Origin: an uncultured Eubacteriales bacterium
GTDB taxonomy: Bacteria > Bacillota > Clostridia > Oscillospirales > Oscillospiraceae
Length of the DNA: 7,975 nt
Direction: 5' to 3'
Assembly (NCBI GenBank): GCA_900549645.1
Contig: URPD01000065.1
Location: 1 to 7,975 of the forward strand
Every line of letters starts with the position of its first letter. The first letter of the stretch is position 1. Below the pieces are notes generated by a model. The model was not told the DNA's origin and did no database searches. It worked only from the letters and a program-made list of their open reading frames with translations. Below are positions 5,384-7,975 of the stretch, piece after piece. The position numbers and the translations under genes are program-made.

Positions 5384-5612
5384 CTGTCATTGCCCCTAAA
5401 GGGACTAGGCGGCAGATCAATGAATCGAGGTATGCCGCCGTCGCAAGGAGCAAAGCGACGTGGCAATCCGTTATCCTTGAGTCAGCAGTATGTTTTTGCG
5501 CTGTGCATAGGAGATTCGGATTTCCACGACCCGCCTGAGGTGTAAGTTCGCATTAGCCAAATCAAAGATTTGGATGCTCACTTAAGTTTGCGAACTGGTC
5601 TCGGAATGACAG
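5384..5612. repeat. MITE-like composite element with terminal inverted repeats
   Basis: The ends CTGTCATT (5384-5391) and AATGACAG (5605-5612) are exact inverted repeats. Inside are several nested hairpins: GGCGGCA/TGCCGCC (5408-5414, 5433-5439), CGTCGC/GCGACG (5439-5444, 5455-5460), AGTTCGCA/TGCGAACT (5545-5552, 5589-5596) and CCAAATC/GATTTGG (5557-5563, 5567-5573). The segment around 5441-5468 resembles a widespread bacterial interspersed repeat with an AGCGACGTGGCAATC core. It has no coding capacity for a transposase and I see no clear target-site duplication, so it may be a non-autonomous element or a stack of inserted repeats. Confidence 0.6.
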
Positions 5613-5666
5613 TGGGTATTTAGGCATGGCACGTCGATTTTTCTTGCAGTGCAGGACAGTAGAGAC

Positions 5667-5692
5667 GGGACGGCACAGTGGCCGTCCCCTAC
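5667..5692. repeat. Type C hairpin repeat, copy 3
   Basis: GGGACGG and CCGTCCC pair around CACAGTGG, followed by the linker ACGATTATGTTTATAGT that also follows the copy at 1807 in nearly the same form. Here no type A repeat follows. Confidence 0.82.
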
Positions 5693-5793
5693 GATTATGT
5701 TTATAGTCCGCGCTTTCTTCTCGCATCATTACTAATGGCTTCCTCTGACGGAGAGACACCCCAGCCCATTTTTCACTCACAACATCATTCCGC

Positions 5794-5822
5794 TTTACAA
5801 AGCCGCGCGGCGCGGCTACAAT
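5794..5822 (+). promoter_or_regulatory. Promoter of the panE-like gene, with a palindrome in the spacer
   Basis: TTTACA (5794-5799) and TACAAT (5817-5822) are spaced by 17 bases, with transcription expected near 5829, about 28 bases before the ATG. The spacer is almost entirely an inverted repeat, AGCCGCG (5801-5807) and CGCGGCT (5811-5817), which overlaps the first base of the -10 and could act as an operator. Alternative -10-like hexamers (TAGAAT at 5824, TATGAT at 5834) lack good -35 partners. Confidence 0.6.
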
Positions 5823-5856
5823 GTAGAATATAGTATGATAGCAGGAGCGATACTGC

Positions 5857-6798
5857 ATGAAAATAGCAATGATAGGTTCCGGCGCTGCCGGAAGCGTTTT
5901 CGCGGCGTACCTGAAGCTTGGTGGAGCCGAGCTGTGGCTGGTCGACCGCTACAAGGCGCATATGGACAAAATCGCCGCCGACGGGCTGGAGTTCCGCGAG
6001 CTGGGCGTCACCCGCCTGCTCACCGGCTTCCACACCGCCGAGAGCGCGGCGGACATCGGCGTGATGGACGTCGTGATTCTCATGGTCAAGGCGACGCAGA
6101 CGAACGGCATCATGCCCTCGGTCATGCCCTGCATCGGCGGGAACACCGTCGTCGTCTCGCTGCAAAACGGCATCGGCAACGACCTGACGCTCTCAAAATA
6201 CGTCGGCGCTGAACGCATCCTCTACGGCTTCGGACGCATCGGGACAGAGCTGCCCGCGCCGGGCGTGTGCGTGGGCAAGCCGGAGAGCGGCGTCATCATG
6301 CGCTTCGGCCCTGCGGAGGAGAGCGAGCTGAGCCGCGGTGTCGGGCTTGAGCTGGAGCGGATATTCAACGCGGGCGGCTGCTGCACACGCTACGAGCAGA
6401 ACGTGAAGCCCTTCGTGTGGAAGAAGGCCGTCGCAAACAGCGGCTACAATGCTGCCGCAGCGGTGCTGGGGCTGAAGGTTGGGCCGGTGCTCGCCGATCC
6501 CGCCGGTACGGAGCTTGTGAAGAGCCTTTGGGCGGAGGGCTGTGCCGTGGCGAAGGCCGCGGGCGCTGGCGATCTCTGGCCGGAGTTTGTCGAGGAGCTG
6601 GAGGCACTGCGCCACGGCTTCGGCGATTACTATCCGTCGATGGCGCAGGACGTGCTGTTCAAGCGCCAGACCGAGATAATGTACCTCAACGGCGCGATTG
6701 CCGAGTATGGCCGCCGCTTCGGCATCCCCACGCCGGTCAACACCGCCATGACGCAGATAATCTCCTGTATTCAGGCCAATTACGATAAGCGGATATGA
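5857..6798 (+). CDS. panE: Ketopantoate reductase family (PanE/ApbA) 2-oxoacid reductase
   Basis: 313 aa, the usual length of the family. The N-terminal Rossmann domain starts with MKIAMIGSGAAGSVFA (residues 1-16), the dinucleotide-binding glycine loop, followed by LVDR at the end of strand two (28-31) and SLQNGIGN (101-108) with the conserved Asn. The C-terminal helical domain has VWKKAVANSGYN (187-198), with K190 as the probable catalytic Lys, and RQTEIMYLNGAI (270-281) with E273 as the conserved acid; the family usually has TEID, here TEIM. The RBS AGGAG at 5843-5847 is 9 bases from the ATG. It is a single gene with its own promoter and a terminator at 6866. It reduces a 2-oxoacid to an (R)-2-hydroxyacid with NAD(P)H. 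It could be the ketopantoate reductase of CoA synthesis, but no panB or panC lies nearby; next to a 2-hydroxyacyl-CoA dehydratase operon, a role as a fermentative 2-hydroxyacid dehydrogenase is an attractive alternative. The family call is firm; the substrate is not. Confidence 0.9.
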   Translation: MKIAMIGSGAAGSVFAAYLKLGGAELWLVDRYKAHMDKIAADGLEFRELGVTRLLTGFHTAESAADIGVMDVVILMVKATQTNGIMPSVMPCIGGNTVVVSLQNGIGNDLTLSKYVGAERILYGFGRIGTELPAPGVCVGKPESGVIMRFGPAEESELSRGVGLELERIFNAGGCCTRYEQNVKPFVWKKAVANSGYNAAAAVLGLKVGPVLADPAGTELVKSLWAEGCAVAKAAGAGDLWPEFVEELEALRHGFGDYYPSMAQDVLFKRQTEIMYLNGAIAEYGRRFGIPTPVNTAMTQIISCIQANYDKRI

Positions 6799-6824
6799 GC
6801 GAGCAATGCGCTCCCCCCCCCATT

Positions 6825-6851
6825 CTTGGCTCCCCTAGAAGGGGCGCCAAG
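6825..6851. repeat. Partial type A repeat, copy 4 (hairpin only)
   Basis: CTTGGCTCCCC (6825-6835) pairs with GGGGCGCCAAG (6841-6851) with one mismatch. Only the CCCCT hairpin half of the type A unit is present. It lies between the panE-like stop and the terminator and could add a second 3' structure to that transcript. Confidence 0.75.
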
Positions 6852-6865
6852 GGCTGCGTATACGC

Positions 6866-6899
6866 AAAATAACCACCCGAATGATCGGGTGGTTATTTT
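6866..6899. terminator. Bidirectional rho-independent terminator between convergent genes
   Basis: AAAATAACCACCCGA (6866-6880) and TCGGGTGGTTATTTT (6885-6899) form a perfect 15-bp stem with a 4-base loop, with A and T runs at the two ends, so it works in both directions. It serves the panE-like gene (+) and the GntR-family gene (-), whose stop codon is 17 bases away. Confidence 0.95.
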
Positions 6900-6916
6900 C
6901 ACATCATTAACACTCT

Positions 6917-7654
6917 TTATTTCTTCGCGCGCAGGATGGAGAACGGGTCGGCTCCGTTGCCGGAAAGCGTCGTGAAGCTGAGGCTCGTGTCCACATGGTC
7001 AGCCATCGACTGGCGTGCCAGCCCCGGCAGGCGCATCCGTATCGCCGAGATGACCGCCGTGTGATGGTACTTAATGCTTGGCATCCACGGGTTGGACTCG
7101 TTGCCGCTGCGGCCGATGAACTCCAGCATCGAGGACTGATACATTGTCAGCTTCGGGAGCAGAATGTTGTAGCTCTGGATGATGTATGGGTTGCCGCAGG
7201 CGTCGATTATCATCTTGTGGAACGGCATGTCGGTGTCCTTCATGCCGCGGATGTCGCGCCGCAGGACGCTGTCCTTGAACGCATCCGCCAGCATACTCAG
7301 CTCGCGCACGGTGGAGTCGTCCGCCGTGTGGGCGCAGAGCGCCGCCGCCTCGCATTCAATCGCGCTGCGGACGCGGTAGAGATTGATCATGTCGGGCAGA
7401 CTGAGATCGAGCACGTAATTGCCGCTCTGTCCGGGGTGAGATATTACAAAGCCTACCTCGGCCAGCTTGCCGATGGCCTCAGCCACGGGCGTGCGCGAAA
7501 TGCCGAGGGATGCGGCGATCTGGTTGACGTTCAGCTTGGAGCCGGGGGTAATGCGCAGCTCAACAATATCGTCGTACAAAAGCTTCGTCACCAAATCTCG
7601 CAGCTTGGCGTCGGGGTTTTCGGAGATGTACTCTTTGAGTCGGTATTGATCCAT
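6917..7654 (-). CDS. GntR-family transcriptional regulator, FadR/FCD subfamily
   Basis: 245 aa. The N-terminal winged helix-turn-helix spans about residues 17-82: the core LNVNQIAASLGISRTPVAEA (41-60) is the GntR signature, and the wing ends in GNYV (78-81). The C-terminal FCD ligand domain (about 88-225) has the usual metal-site residues: D142 and H146 (DMPFH), H197 or H198 (KYHHTAV) and H220 (MADHV). Such domains bind organic acids, often via a divalent metal, and the protein binds DNA as a dimer, usually as a repressor. The start at 7654 is supported by GGAGG at 7662-7666, 7 bases upstream, and by a promoter at 7685-7713. It is transcribed toward the panE-like gene and shares a terminator with it. 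It may control the neighbouring reductase and dehydratase genes, as is common for this subfamily, but no matching operator pair is proven here. Confidence 0.93.
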   Translation of the reverse strand: MDQYRLKEYISENPDAKLRDLVTKLLYDDIVELRITPGSKLNVNQIAASLGISRTPVAEAIGKLAEVGFVISHPGQSGNYVLDLSLPDMINLYRVRSAIECEAAALCAHTADDSTVRELSMLADAFKDSVLRRDIRGMKDTDMPFHKMIIDACGNPYIIQSYNILLPKLTMYQSSMLEFIGRSGNESNPWMPSIKYHHTAVISAIRMRLPGLARQSMADHVDTSLSFTTLSGNGADPFSILRAKK

Positions 7655-7684
7655 AACGCGGCCTCCACGGTAAAAATCGTATCA

Positions 7685-7713
7685 ATTATAACGCACGTCC
7701 CGAACATTTACAA
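7685..7713 (-). promoter_or_regulatory. Promoter of the GntR-family gene
   Basis: On the minus strand, TTGTAA (7708-7713) and TATAAT (7685-7690) are spaced by 17 bases; the expected start of transcription is near 7678, about 24 bases before the ATG. The palindrome AAGCGCTT (7712-7719) touches the -35 box. Confidence 0.8.
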
Positions 7714-7816
7714 GCGCTTAGCGGCAAGTAGTTCTTTTGTCAATCAGGGGGGAGGAGGCGACGGCATGGGTGCGGAGTAGCTTTTTAAAAATGACGTGGA
7801 AGGTGAAGCTGTATCT

Positions 7817-7841
7817 TAGGGGACGGCCTCTGTGCCGTCCC
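7817..7841. repeat. Type C hairpin repeat, copy 4 (inverted)
   Basis: GGGGACGG, CCTCTGTG, CCGTCCC: the reverse complement of the copies at 1807 and 5667, with the same loop sequence as the 1807 copy. 7714-7816, before it, shows no recognisable gene or signal. Confidence 0.85.
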
Positions 7842-7897
7842 GCATGCATTATTATTTTTTGTGTACGGTTTCTTTTCCACTCTGCTCTAGTCTCAAC

Positions 7898-7975
7898 TCT
7901 GGCGACCCCTTCGGCGCTAACGCGCCACTGTCTCGCTGCGGCTCGGTCACGGCGCGGCTCTGACATGCCCCCGGC
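7898..7975. repeat. Truncated type A repeat fused to a second type B copy
   Basis: CTGGCGACCCCT (7898-7909) is the start of a type A unit, broken off and followed by a short hairpin-like segment (GGCGCTAACGCGCC, 7913-7926). From 7931 to the window edge the sequence equals 1666-1710 with 44 of 45 bases identical. The element runs off the window, so its full length here is unknown. Confidence 0.85.

Larger units (their letters stand above)
5125..5793. other. Non-coding repeat-rich spacer between divergent dehydratase operon and panE-like gene
   Basis: No gene is supported; frames at 5104-5466, 5261-5545 and 5562-5858 are translated repeats with no RBS. The stretch holds a type A repeat (5278-5332), a 229-bp MITE-like element (5384-5612) and a type C hairpin (5667-5692) with its usual linker. 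5713-5793 shows no clear feature. Confidence 0.7.

Noticed and set aside
5384..5612. Insertion sequence with transposase
   Set aside because: No frame in the element resembles a transposase and it is far too short.
5562..5858. 98-aa leftward frame upstream of the panE-like gene
   Set aside because: It is a translation of the type C repeat, MITE-like end and promoter region, with no RBS.
6193..6615. 140-aa frame antisense to the panE-like gene
   Set aside because: Shadow frame inside a well-supported reductase gene.
6995..7780. 261-aa frame antisense to the GntR-family gene
   Set aside because: The GntR frame has a promoter, an RBS and full domain structure; the antisense frame has none.

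Overview
The window looks like chromosomal DNA of an anaerobic, gut-type Clostridia (Firmicutes), possibly an Oscillospirales-like lineage. The evidence is GC-rich coding sequence with AT-rich promoters, strong AGGAGG-type ribosome binding sites, a lipoprotein signal of the LCAC type, an oxygen-sensitive 2-hydroxyacyl-CoA dehydratase-type enzyme, and intergenic spaces filled with short palindromic repeats. This placement is inference; no rRNA or other marker gene is present.

Layout, left to right. 1-402: intergenic, with one palindromic repeat and a possible promoter. 403-1407 (+): secreted lipoprotein with a cysteine-rich tract after the lipobox, followed by a strong terminator. 1476-2060: non-coding, a dense mosaic of hairpin repeats. 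5021-2061 (-): a compact operon of two 2-hydroxyacyl-CoA dehydratase / benzoyl-CoA reductase family subunits (398 and 526 aa, overlapping by one base), then a 55-aa single-pass membrane protein with its own strong RBS. 5022-5856: promoter of that operon, then more repeats including a 229-bp MITE-like element, then the promoter of the next gene. 5857-6798 (+): PanE/ApbA-family 2-oxoacid (ketopantoate) reductase. 6866-6899: perfect bidirectional terminator. 7654-6917 (-): GntR/FadR-subfamily (FCD) regulator with a good promoter. 7714-7975: non-coding repeats, ending in a near-exact copy of a segment found at 1666-1710.

How the genes may work together (inference): a PanE-family enzyme can reduce a 2-oxoacid to an (R)-2-hydroxyacid. 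Once activated to a CoA thioester, that acid is the class of substrate that 2-hydroxyacyl-CoA dehydratases dehydrate in reductive amino-acid (Stickland-type) fermentation. An FCD-type GntR regulator nearby would fit control by an organic acid. The ATP-dependent activator, the CoA-transferase and the enoyl-CoA reductase of such pathways are not in this window, so the substrate and even the reaction type remain open. The most unusual points are the divergent, size-asymmetric dehydratase pair, the translationally linked mini membrane protein, and the layered repeat mosaic bracketing the metabolic genes.
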